From Chryseobacterium gleum (GTDB lineage Bacteria; Bacteroidota; Bacteroidia; Flavobacteriales_D; Sanyastnellaceae): 34,463 nt of DNA. The stretch's first letter is position 1, and each line of letters starts with the position of its first letter. The position numbers and the translations under genes are program-made. The notes beneath the pieces were generated by a model, which saw only the letters and a list, made by a program, of their open reading frames with translations, did not search any database and had not been told where the DNA came from. This document shows, piece by piece, positions 1 through 12,192 of this stretch. Where the stretch lies: contig CAMAYP010000010.1 in NCBI GenBank assembly GCA_945862415.1, positions 1 through 34,463 of the forward strand. Reading direction: 5' to 3'.

Positions 1-503
1 GGGTACGTTCCCTCCTGTTCTATGGGGTTCTGTGTAGCAAGCACGAAAAATGGTGCAGGCAGCTCATAGGTCTTTCCGCCTGAGGTGACTCTTCTTTCCT
101 GCATTGCCTCGAGCAACGCCGATTGCGTTTTCGGTGGAGTACGGTTGATTTCGTCGGCAAGAATAATATTCGAAAAAATGGGTCCTTTTACAAACTTGAA
201 GTTCCTGGACTCATCGAGAATTTCAGAACCAACAATATCTCCGGGCATGAGATCGGGAGTGAACTGAATTCGGTTGAACGAAAGACCGAGTGACTTCCCG
301 ATGGTGCTCACGAGCAATGTTTTCGCCAAACCCGGAACACCTACAAGCAAGCAGTGACCGTTGCCGAAAATGGATATCAACACATCCCGGACCACCTCAT
401 CTTGACCAACAATTGCTTTGCGAATTTCACGCTGCAAATCGTTGTATCGCCCTTTGAGGGAGTCGATCGCTTCAGCATCGGAATTAAACTTTATATCTGA
501 CAT
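1..503 (-). CDS. MoxR-family AAA+ ATPase, 3' end cut by window edge
   Basis: Read on the minus strand from ATG 501-503, an open frame of 167 codons runs off the window. It has a Walker A loop GVPGLAKT at residues 55-62 and a Walker B/MoxR signature around residues 114-137 (ADEINR then LLEAMQE), followed by [13 protein letters not shown]. These are diagnostic of MoxR ATPases, cytosolic AAA+ chaperones that usually act with VWA-domain partners in cofactor insertion or envelope stress functions. About half of the usual length of about 320 residues is missing, so the lid domain is not seen. A -7 element TACCTTCG lies 30 bases upstream, which supports this start and suggests a promoter separate from the foldase genes. 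The partner VWA and DUF58 genes expected downstream would lie outside the window. Family call is secure, specific role unknown. Confidence 0.93.
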   Translation of the reverse strand, partial: MSDIKFNSDAEAIDSLKGRYNDLQREIRKAIVGQDEVVRDVLISIFGNGHCLLVGVPGLAKTLLVSTIGKSLGLSFNRIQFTPDLMPGDIVGSEILDESRNFKFVKGPIFSNIILADEINRTPPKTQSALLEAMQERRVTSGGKTYELPAPFFVLATQNPIEQEGTY

Positions 504-532
504 ACAGTAAATGTGTTAAAAAGGAAGTCGGG

Positions 533-540
533 CGAAGGTA
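533..540 (-). promoter_or_regulatory. -7 promoter element upstream of moxR-like gene
   Basis: On the minus strand this reads TACCTTCG, a variant of the Bacteroidota -7 consensus TAnnTTTG. It ends 30 bases before the ATG of the MoxR-like ATPase, in the short gap after the surA-like gene. No convincing -33 TTG was found at the expected spacing. Confidence 0.45.
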
Positions 541-573
541 AAAATGAAATCGCCCATAGAACATCGCAAGTTG

Positions 574-1917
574 TTAAGGATTGTTTTTAGGCCAAGCGAA
601 TTGCGTGGTGCAATTGAGGTAATCTGCGTCTGTTTGAACATAGGTAGAAGCGATTCTCTTTTTCACCCACTTATCCGTTTCGAGCTGCTTTGCGCGAGCT
701 TCTGTGACCTGCTTGAAAATCTCATAATCATCCTTCATGTTTGCTGCGTGAGCAGGCAAGCGATTGTCGAGATGGTAAACAACGTAGGATTGTTTTCCAT
801 CCTCAGCAGTTGCTAGAATTGCATCGCTTATTTCGCCGGGCTGCATACCCATGAAAACCAGATTGAGTTCAGAGCTCAGCGAAGCAACATCATGACGTGT
901 GCCACCTGAAGCCTGATTAATTACTTTGCCACCTTGGTTCTTGGAATCCTCATCGGTGCTATACTTCAACGCAGCCTGCGAGAACGTCAGTGTATCACCA
1001 ATACCTGCAATTACCTTATCCAGTTTTTTACGCGCATCATCCAAGTCATCCGATTTTACTTTGGGCGACATAAGGATATGGCAAGACTCATAAAACTCAC
1101 CACGCTTCTCAACCACCTTCACGAAGTGGTATCCGTATACAGTTGAAAACACGGGCGAATACGAACCTTCCGGAGTATTGTAAACTGCAGCCTCGTATTC
1201 GGGAACAAACGAGCCCTTTCGTTGCAAGGGATAGCAACCACCCTTGTATTTCGATCCGGGATCTTCGCTCCACTTGGCTGCCTCGAGGGTCATCGACGAT
1301 TTACCGTTAGCCAGTTTCATGCGAATCGAATCCATCATGTGAATAATTCGCTGCACCTCTGATTCGCGCACCTTTGGAGCAACTTGAATTTTCGAATACT
1401 CCACCTGTTCACCAATGAGTGGTATAGAATCCTTTGGAACGGTTTGGTAATAGCGCAACACATCGGCCGGAGTTACTTTAACCTTGCTCGTCACATTGTC
1501 TTGCATCTTCTGCACGAGCAATTGATCCTTAATTAAATCAAAGTACTCCTCCTTCAGTTGGGCTTGCGACTTACCGTAGTATTTCTCAAACTCCTCCACG
1601 CTGCCAAACATTTGCACGAAGTATTCGATGCGGCGCTCCACTTGCGACTGCACCTCACCATCACTTACTTCGATACTATCGAGTTTCGACTGATTGAGGA
1701 GCAGTTTCTGGTAGAGTAAGTTCTCATAGACAGAGCAACGCGTTGCGGAATCGTCGGAACCTTTACCTTCGGTCATTTCCAACACAGAAGACTCTAAATC
1801 GCTTTGGAGAATTATTTCATTGCCCACTACACCAATGATTCGGTCTACGACTTTGCCCGGTTGCGCATTTGCATCACAAACAAGAACGAGCATAGTAAGT
1901 ATTGCAATCCACCTCAT
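574..1917 (-). CDS. surA: SurA-like periplasmic peptidyl-prolyl isomerase / chaperone
   Basis: A 447-residue exported protein with an N-terminal signal peptide (about residues 1-18). A SurA N-terminal domain begins at VDRIIGVVGNEIILQSDLE, and two parvulin-type domains follow at about 171-272 and 277-384. SurA proteins chaperone unfolded outer-membrane proteins across the periplasm. The second parvulin starts with a canonical CHILM motif. The first has YSKIQV where the active-site histidine would be, so it is probably catalytically weak, as in the first domain of E. coli SurA. Its ATG overlaps the stop codon of the upstream lipoprotein gene by four bases (ATGA), so it is the last gene of a three-gene foldase operon. 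Symbol given for the architecture; orthology to E. coli surA is inferred. Confidence 0.85.
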   Translation of the reverse strand: MRWIAILTMLVLVCDANAQPGKVVDRIIGVVGNEIILQSDLESSVLEMTEGKGSDDSATRCSVYENLLYQKLLLNQSKLDSIEVSDGEVQSQVERRIEYFVQMFGSVEEFEKYYGKSQAQLKEEYFDLIKDQLLVQKMQDNVTSKVKVTPADVLRYYQTVPKDSIPLIGEQVEYSKIQVAPKVRESEVQRIIHMMDSIRMKLANGKSSMTLEAAKWSEDPGSKYKGGCYPLQRKGSFVPEYEAAVYNTPEGSYSPVFSTVYGYHFVKVVEKRGEFYESCHILMSPKVKSDDLDDARKKLDKVIAGIGDTLTFSQAALKYSTDEDSKNQGGKVINQASGGTRHDVASLSSELNLVFMGMQPGEISDAILATAEDGKQSYVVYHLDNRLPAHAANMKDDYEIFKQVTEARAKQLETDKWVKKRIASTYVQTDADYLNCTTQFAWPKNNP

Positions 1918-2768
1918 TGTTTCGAATAGTATAATTTTATTTCACCGTCTTGTTGGGCCTTGCTATAGATGTCCTGACGCATCGTTTCAAGCAAGGTCAA
2001 CTTTCGTCTATTGATTATCATGTTCCGAATTTTCTCACGCTCGAAGCTAAGAGGTGATTTACTACCTGCCAATTGATAATCGGTGATTGATATTAGATAT
2101 AGATTATTTTCCTTCTCGAATTCTATGATATTCTTTTTTCTAAGAAAGCCCTCAACGTCGTATACCTCGAGTGGAATCTGTTGGATGAATTCATCCCATT
2201 TCAGCCATTCCTCTTCGTTGTAGTAATAGCTTGCGCCTATTTCTACGCATAGCTGCTGCCACTTTACCAGGTCTTCCGGTTTGGCAGAATTGAACAGTTT
2301 CTTTAATGCGCCGATTTGTTTGCTATCGGCCGTGATGGCCGTGAATTTCACTTTCAGAATGTAATCCTTCAATTGAAAGTTCTTCTCGTTCTCATTGTAA
2401 TACTGCTCTATTTCCTGGTCAGAAACAACCGTGTCCAATTTCTGACGCACCCATTCCTGCTCAAATGCGTAAATAAGCAGTGAACTCCGGTAGTTCTCAA
2501 TCATCTCTTCGAATGATTTGAGCTCATCGGGAAGATTCGATTCTGCCTTCGAAATAATCAGTTGCTTTGTAATCCAGTCGTGAATGTAATGGTCGGCCAA
2601 CGACGCGCTATCCTCTGCAGTCGAATTGTCGGGGACTACATCTGAAACCTCTTTCCAAGTAAGTTGCTTGTCACCAATCTCGGCAATCAACTCTGCACGA
2701 TCATCCCCCCAATCACAAGCGACCAGTGAGCAGGCAATAGCAAGAACCCAAAGAACAGATGCTCTCAT
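1914..2768 (-). CDS. SurA-like lipoprotein lacking a parvulin domain
   Basis: A 284-residue protein with a lipoprotein signal ending in LVAC (Cys18 would be lipidated). The part after it (EIGDKQLTWKEVSD) resembles the N-terminal segment of SurA/PpiD foldases, followed by a charged helical region (YYNENEKNF at about 129-137). No parvulin signature (HILVK / GGxxG) is present, so a pure chaperone or scaffold role is more likely than isomerase activity. Its start ATG shares one base with the stop of the upstream 644-residue foldase (TAATG), and its own stop overlaps the surA-like start by four bases. Translational coupling of all three genes is therefore likely. Periplasmic, membrane-tethered location is inferred from the lipobox. 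No named family was recognised. Confidence 0.75.
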   Translation of the reverse strand: MRASVLWVLAIACSLVACDWGDDRAELIAEIGDKQLTWKEVSDVVPDNSTAEDSASLADHYIHDWITKQLIISKAESNLPDELKSFEEMIENYRSSLLIYAFEQEWVRQKLDTVVSDQEIEQYYNENEKNFQLKDYILKVKFTAITADSKQIGALKKLFNSAKPEDLVKWQQLCVEIGASYYYNEEEWLKWDEFIQQIPLEVYDVEGFLRKKNIIEFEKENNLYLISITDYQLAGSKSPLSFEREKIRNMIINRRKLTLLETMRQDIYSKAQQDGEIKLYYSKQ

Positions 2769-4702
2769 TACTTAATTGAATGAAGCACGTCTTTGTTTAC
2801 GGTAAACTGATGTTCCTTTCGCATGGAAGCAATCCACTCTTGTTCGAGGAAGGTTTGGTATTCGGAAGTAATCATGCCGCGGGCTTCGTCGAGCCTTTTC
2901 ACGGAAGGCGCTATTATTTCCTTGTATTGAATGATCACAATTTGATCGTTATCGGCAATATCGCTACTGATGCCTACTTGCCAAGGAGCTTTTGAAAGCA
3001 GTGCATTGTCTTCTTTGGCATAAATACCTTCCTGTACTTGGAGATTGAGTTGCGACTCCTTGTTCAATTCGCCGGCGATGGTTGATTTATCCTTGCCATC
3101 CTTCAGCATTTTGCGAACCTTTTTCGCAATGTCAGCATTCGAACAAGTGTAGATCACAACCGATGCACGCTCAGGCCACATGAACTTTTGCTTGTTCGCA
3201 TCATAGTATGCAGCAAGACCTGCGGTGTCCTTCACAGCCTTCGACCAAACCATTTGGTCGGTCATTTCGAAGAGCAAGATACCCTCGTTATACTCCTTCA
3301 TCAAAAGTCTGAACGGAGTATATTTCTCTTCGAGTTTCGCATCTTCGAGTTGCAGCAATTTATCTTCACCCAATTTGGTTGCAGACGCACGGACATAATC
3401 AGCCGGTGTCATAATTGGCTTTGAGCGGCCTTTTGTGCGCATATGTTCATTGAACTCGCTCACAGTAATGGTTAAGCCATTCATTTTGATGAGCGGCTTC
3501 TCCATCGACTTTTTACCGACATAGATTTTTCCTTCATACGCATTTGAATCGGCCTTCTCAACGATTTTGGCCATCTCTACTTCATCGATTGAATACGCAT
3601 ACTCCTTCTTCAATTTCTCGATAAAGGATTTCTTCGTTTGTTCGGCGCGGCTGTCTTTCGAAACTTTGTTTTTGATTTCCTTTTCCATGGATTCGAAAGA
3701 GGCGAGCTGCTTATAGTCCAGTCGCTTGATGATGTGCCAGCCAAAGGCAGTCTTGAATGGCGCCGAGAAATCTCCGTTGTTCTTCAGCGCGAATGCAGCA
3801 TCTTCAAACTCTACTACCATCTTACCTGTGCCAAACCAAGGCAGTTCGCCACCCTTTTTGGCGGAAGTAGGATCATCGCTGTATTTACTGGCCAAATCTT
3901 CGAAAGTAGATTCACCACTCAACAGTTTTTGGTAGATTTCCTGGATTTTCGCTTCTGCATTGGCTTCGCTATTTTCTTCAGACTTCGGCTTCACAACAAT
4001 GTGCGCTACATGCATTTCGCCGCGAGCAGGGCGCTTGTCGTACACGTAAATGAGGTGATAGCCGTAACGCGTGCGTATTGGCATTGAAACCTCCCCGGTT
4101 GTTGTTTGATAGGCAGCCTTCTCAAACGGATATACCATTTGGAAAGCGGTAAAGTAACCGAGATCACCCGCATTCTCTTTCGCACTTGGATCTTCGCTGG
4201 TAGCTTTTGCTAGAGCAGTAAACTCTTCACCCTTCGTGATTCGCTCGCGGATGGCCATAATTTTCGCGTATGCCTTTGCCGTGTCGGCAGGTGAAGAATT
4301 GGCATCCACCTTAACTAGAATATGAGCAGCATGTACTTCCTGCTTGTAGTTTTCGTAGGCTTCCTTAACCAAGTCATTCAACTTATCGGCATCGGTGAGG
4401 TATGGGCGTGCTAGTTGAGCGCGATAACCATCCAGTTCAGTTTTGAATTTTTTCACGGTATCGAGACCGGCTTCACGCGCTTCCCTCACCTTCAATTTGA
4501 AGTTGATGAATAACTCCATGTATTCATCCAGTGACTGCGCTGTGATTGCAGAGTCACGGTTGTTCTTCCTGAAAATGTTTTCGAATTCCTCTAAACTTGT
4601 CGGTTCGCCATCAACAACGAGCACAGCAGCGTTTTTGTCTTGGGCTATGGCCGAAAAACAACATAAAAATGCAACAAGAAATGCAATTGATTTCACCTTC
4701 AT
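2768..4702 (-). CDS. Double-parvulin peptidyl-prolyl isomerase (PpiC/SurA type)
   Basis: A 644-residue exported foldase. It has a signal peptide (about residues 1-20, cleavage near AIAQ), a SurA-like N-terminal segment (VLVVDGEPTSLEEFENIF) and a parvulin domain at about 123-223 starting HAAHILVK and containing GDLGYF. A second parvulin at about 231-333 starts HVAHIVVK and contains GGELPWFG. A C-terminal region of about 300 residues has no assigned catalytic domain. Both parvulins keep the HIL/HIV histidine. It is the first gene of the three-gene foldase cluster, is preceded by a -7 element TACATTTG, and lies downstream of guaB. The long C-terminal part may hold the client-binding domain (inference). 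The substrates are probably outer-membrane proteins or secreted cargo. Confidence 0.88.
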   Translation of the reverse strand: MKVKSIAFLVAFLCCFSAIAQDKNAAVLVVDGEPTSLEEFENIFRKNNRDSAITAQSLDEYMELFINFKLKVREAREAGLDTVKKFKTELDGYRAQLARPYLTDADKLNDLVKEAYENYKQEVHAAHILVKVDANSSPADTAKAYAKIMAIRERITKGEEFTALAKATSEDPSAKENAGDLGYFTAFQMVYPFEKAAYQTTTGEVSMPIRTRYGYHLIYVYDKRPARGEMHVAHIVVKPKSEENSEANAEAKIQEIYQKLLSGESTFEDLASKYSDDPTSAKKGGELPWFGTGKMVVEFEDAAFALKNNGDFSAPFKTAFGWHIIKRLDYKQLASFESMEKEIKNKVSKDSRAEQTKKSFIEKLKKEYAYSIDEVEMAKIVEKADSNAYEGKIYVGKKSMEKPLIKMNGLTITVSEFNEHMRTKGRSKPIMTPADYVRASATKLGEDKLLQLEDAKLEEKYTPFRLLMKEYNEGILLFEMTDQMVWSKAVKDTAGLAAYYDANKQKFMWPERASVVIYTCSNADIAKKVRKMLKDGKDKSTIAGELNKESQLNLQVQEGIYAKEDNALLSKAPWQVGISSDIADNDQIVIIQYKEIIAPSVKRLDEARGMITSEYQTFLEQEWIASMRKEHQFTVNKDVLHSIK

Positions 4703-4755
4703 AATCGGGTTAATTAAAATTCATTGGTGTACCTGTTTCTTTGCAGGAATAGGCG

Positions 4756-4763
4756 CAAATGTA
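4756..4763 (-). promoter_or_regulatory. -7 promoter element of the foldase operon
   Basis: Minus-strand TACATTTG matches the Bacteroidota -7 consensus TAnnTTTG exactly, 53 bases before the ATG of the 644-residue foldase. A TTG occurs further upstream but at 27 bases spacing, longer than usual. Confidence 0.5.
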
Positions 4764-4816
4764 AGGCCCACAGCGCTGAAATCCACACGGCAACCGGCTG
4801 TGAAAGTGCGTTAAAG

Positions 4817-7755
<2,939 letters not shown>

Positions 7756-7779
7756 GCTTGTTTAGATAGGCCAAGATAT

Positions 7780-7800
7780 CCAAAAACAGCTTCCACCGTT
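7780..7800 (-). terminator. Weak terminator-like hairpin after the FecA-like receptor gene
   Basis: On the minus strand AACGG and CTGTT can pair (one G-U wobble) around a six-base loop, directly followed by a short T run. It lies 14 bases past the receptor stop codon. The stem is only five pairs, so this is tentative. Confidence 0.28.
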
Positions 7801-7813
7801 CAAAAGGATCTAC

Positions 7814-10006
7814 TTAGATAGTTAAGCCGAGCGTTACAGTTACCGACCTCCCGGTTCCGGGTAATAGGCCGGGCCCCGGATAGCCTCCCGCTCTTCGAGT
7901 AGCATACTGTGTATTGAGCACATTGTTGACAGCAGATTGAAGGAAGAGATTCGACGTGAATTGATATTTCATTGAAGCATCGAGCAATTGATAGGAGGCC
8001 AACTTACCCACTTGCGCATTTGTTGACGGCTCTTCTGTATTTAGCGCGTCCGAGTATACATCGCTGGTGTAACTCCATTGAAGGGAAGCGGAAAAATTCT
8101 CCACTTTGTACGTAGCTCCGCAACGCCAAACTTGTTTCGGTGCATATTCAACCCGTTTGTTGGCTATTGCCTTTGTTGCATCGGACTCCGTGAACGGGTT
8201 GTCCCAACGCGTATAACTCGCATCCATTGCGGTGCCGGACACGAATAAACTCACCGACCCATACCGCGGTTGCGCTACAACCATCTTCACGGGATCAAAT
8301 TCCAAAAAGAGTTCAATGCCCTTGCTTACACTTGCTCCGATGTTGGTTCTGAAATTAACTCCGTCGCGCAGAATGCTACCAATGCGATTATCGTAGAACA
8401 GATAAAAAACGCCGACATCCAAATTCAACCAATTTTTGTGCACGCCACGAATGCCGGCCTCCAGATTGTATCCTGATGCATCTTTCAATTGAGGGTCGAT
8501 GATGTCGGTGGCTGAGGAAGGCGTAAAATCGCCATAGGTAACAGGTCGAAACGCCTGGCTGGCATTGGCATACAGATTAAAGCTGCTCCATTCGTATTGC
8601 AGTCCCAGTCCACCCAGCAAGAACAGACGCTCGTTTTTTAACGGTTCAAAATCTCCGGCAGCAGCAGCAATAGACCCCCGGCTTTTACTGACTAACTGTT
8701 CAACACGCAGTGCAGGTGTAATCGTAAGTCTTTTACCAACATGAAAGATATTCTCAGCGAATGCAGCAGTATTCACGTTATCGAAAAAGAGATTCTTACC
8801 AAACTGACCACTCATCGCATTCGGGTCAAATTCGGAGGAAGTAGAGCCTATGCCATCGTTCTGACGATGCGTATGCGCATCGGAATAGCGCACACCTGCG
8901 GCAAGCTGATGTTCGGTTCCGAACAAACGATACTCCAACAGCCAACGTAATTCAGCTCCCCATGTTTGGTATTGATCCACATCGAGCTTTCGCGTATTGT
9001 AGGCATTCGTTTCTGCGTTGATAGTATCGGCAATTTGGATGGCCTTCATGAATCCAACACTCGAGCGATTGGCCAACACGCCAAACACTTTCACATCGAG
9101 CATAGAATTTCCGGAGGTACGCAACTTCGCGTATGCCGATGCTACGTTCCACGGAACTTGCAACCAGTTTCTTGATCGAGAACTGCTGCGCCAATCCGCT
9201 TCGTACTGCGCATCAACCAAGCCGCCCGGCTGCTGACTCAAGAATTCAGAATGGGTGGCATTGATGCCAAAAAGCAATTTGGAATTGTGCCTGTATTCCA
9301 CACTGCCATATAGCGAGCGCGAATTGAATGCGCTGTTTTCGCGCAAACCATTGCCGCTTCGTTGTTGGGCAAAAGCGTAATAGCTCCATTTGCCCTTTGT
9401 GCCACCCACAGCATTGTATGAGGAGAATAAACCAAAACTACCGGCCGATTGTCGACCCTCGTAGAAGAAAGGCTTCTTGCCATACCCCGATTTCAGAACA
9501 TAATTGACCATGCCACCGAACTGCGGCCCGAATTGCAGAGATGCAGCGCCGCGCATAAACTCGATGCGCTCGATTGCTTCCATGGGCGGGACATAATAGG
9601 CTTCAGGATATCCAAACACATCGGGTGAAATATCATATCCGTTTTGACGCGTGTTGAACTCCCAAGAGCGATTGGGGCTTAACCCGCGGGCCGCGATCCC
9701 TATCTGTATTCCGCTGCCATCGCTTTCCCAAATCATTAATCCGGGAATTCGCGCAAAAATTTGTCGCTGATTGACTGAGGCCAAATCAGCTGTGGACTTC
9801 GAGAACTCAATTACCTCATTCTTCTTTCCTGCGACCAACACATTTCCGTGGACGTTCGCTAATCGATGAACGGCAGGATATTCACGGCGTATAGAAATTT
9901 CAATACCATTCAGCTCGATAGGCGGAATCGTATCCGAATCGACATGCATTGCCACTGCACACAAAGAGCAGATGAGTGACGCTAGCATGATGAGAAGTGA
10001 TTTCAT
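7814..10006 (-). CDS. TonB-dependent outer-membrane receptor, FecA-like
   Basis: A 730-residue outer-membrane receptor. It has a signal peptide (about 1-19) and a plug domain with RIPGLMIWESDGSGIQIGIA and the segment YDISPDVFGYPEAYYVPP followed by IERIEFMRGAASLQFGPQFGG. This block closely resembles the plug of FecA, the ferric-dicitrate receptor. A beta-barrel follows, ending in the aromatic-poor strand VTVTLGLTI. FecA-type receptors take up iron chelates using TonB energy. No FecI/FecR pair or extra N-terminal signalling domain is present, so control is not of the surface-signalling type. The start at MKSLLIML was preferred over the ATG seven codons upstream because it gives a better signal peptide. 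A perfect inverted repeat lies about 50-65 bases upstream. The transported ligand is not certain. Confidence 0.9.
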   Translation of the reverse strand: MKSLLIMLASLICSLCAVAMHVDSDTIPPIELNGIEISIRREYPAVHRLANVHGNVLVAGKKNEVIEFSKSTADLASVNQRQIFARIPGLMIWESDGSGIQIGIAARGLSPNRSWEFNTRQNGYDISPDVFGYPEAYYVPPMEAIERIEFMRGAASLQFGPQFGGMVNYVLKSGYGKKPFFYEGRQSAGSFGLFSSYNAVGGTKGKWSYYAFAQQRSGNGLRENSAFNSRSLYGSVEYRHNSKLLFGINATHSEFLSQQPGGLVDAQYEADWRSSSRSRNWLQVPWNVASAYAKLRTSGNSMLDVKVFGVLANRSSVGFMKAIQIADTINAETNAYNTRKLDVDQYQTWGAELRWLLEYRLFGTEHQLAAGVRYSDAHTHRQNDGIGSTSSEFDPNAMSGQFGKNLFFDNVNTAAFAENIFHVGKRLTITPALRVEQLVSKSRGSIAAAAGDFEPLKNERLFLLGGLGLQYEWSSFNLYANASQAFRPVTYGDFTPSSATDIIDPQLKDASGYNLEAGIRGVHKNWLNLDVGVFYLFYDNRIGSILRDGVNFRTNIGASVSKGIELFLEFDPVKMVVAQPRYGSVSLFVSGTAMDASYTRWDNPFTESDATKAIANKRVEYAPKQVWRCGATYKVENFSASLQWSYTSDVYSDALNTEEPSTNAQVGKLASYQLLDASMKYQFTSNLFLQSAVNNVLNTQYATRRAGGYPGPGLLPGTGRSVTVTLGLTI

Positions 10007-10054
10007 AGCAACTGTTGAGAGTAGCAAATAGAAAGTATCCGAGTTGATTCAGCC

Positions 10055-10072
10055 ATACCTTAGAAAAGGTAT
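10055..10072. promoter_or_regulatory. Inverted repeat in the FecA-like receptor promoter, possible operator
   Basis: ATACCTT and AAGGTAT form a perfect 7-base inverted repeat with a 4-base spacer. Read on the minus strand it includes TACCTTTT, close to a -7 element, about 58 bases before the receptor ATG. An operator overlapping the promoter is a reasonable inference. It does not match the classical Fur box. Confidence 0.4.
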
Positions 10073-10110
10073 AGCACCTCAAAACTCATTGAATACCGCA
10101 AAAAGGGTAT

Positions 10111-10142
10111 AAAAAAAGCGGCCGGGAGTACCGACCGCTTTT
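10111..10142 (-). terminator. Intrinsic terminator of gdhA
   Basis: On the minus strand AAAAGCGG and CCGCTTTT pair, continued by three further G-C pairs across one mismatch, with a five-base loop and a run of seven T after the stem. It lies 22 bases past the gdhA stop. The A run on the other side makes it potentially bidirectional. Confidence 0.8.
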
Positions 10143-10164
10143 GAATATTAAGTTTCACTAATGC

Positions 10165-11622
<1,458 letters not shown>

Positions 11623-11627
11623 TCAAC

Positions 11628-12182
11628 ATGAAGAAAACACATTATTGGGTAATTAGTTTTATTGCGGGTATAGGAATATCAGTCCTCTCATCCTGCAGAA
11701 AAGACAACGATATCACCAATTGGTCGCCCACTCAAGCGCTGCCAGCCGATACAACTGTTAACACTAACAATCCGATTGACACGAATCAAATTATGGCCTA
11801 TCCGTTCAATTGGGAGGCTGTGTTGATTGGGAATACCAATTTTTTCGGTGATAGCACGTCGTATGTATACACCTTCGACACGCTTGCAGCCATTCACGAG
11901 TTCACGTGTCAGGATGCAATGGGAAGACAAATGATTTTGCGCTTAGCCGATTTAAATGAAGGAGAGCATTTTATTACTTTCGACAACACCACAGCTATTA
12001 TCTTAGTTGACAACGCAAACGTTTACGACACCAACTTCAATCCAAACGGATACATCTATATCAACTCCAACGCAAATGGGCGTATATCGGCCCTTTTTGA
12101 GTCAGACTTGAACGACAACAGCGGAACAGGTCAAGACTTAGAGTTGGTAAACGGCATGCTTCAATACGTGCCTTACCAATAA
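11628..12182 (+). CDS. Small lipoprotein of unknown function
   Basis: A 184-residue protein with a lipoprotein signal peptide ending LSSC (Cys23 would be lipidated), then an Asn/Asp/Thr-rich acidic domain. No family was recognised. The mature part is poor in Lys and Arg and likely beta-rich (repeated short hydrophobic stretches such as FNWEAVLIG and AIILVDN). It is transcribed divergently from gdhA with its own -7 element, and it ends ten bases before the stop of the convergent TonB receptor. The lipobox, a matched promoter and the lack of a better frame support it as a real gene. Location is inferred to be the periplasmic or outer membrane face. Confidence 0.78.
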   Translation: MKKTHYWVISFIAGIGISVLSSCRKDNDITNWSPTQALPADTTVNTNNPIDTNQIMAYPFNWEAVLIGNTNFFGDSTSYVYTFDTLAAIHEFTCQDAMGRQMILRLADLNEGEHFITFDNTTAIILVDNANVYDTNFNPNGYIYINSNANGRISALFESDLNDNSGTGQDLELVNGMLQYVPYQ

Positions 12183-12192
12183 CGACTTAGTA

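Noticed and set aside
4774-4802. Hairpin-like CACACGG / CCGGCTGTG between guaB and the foldase gene
   Set aside because: Has a bulge and no T run on either strand, so it does not qualify as a terminator; no regulator is suggested.
7762-7821. Two copies of TTAGATAG about 52 bases apart
   Set aside because: Only eight bases long; one copy is in the receptor's final codons. Likely chance.
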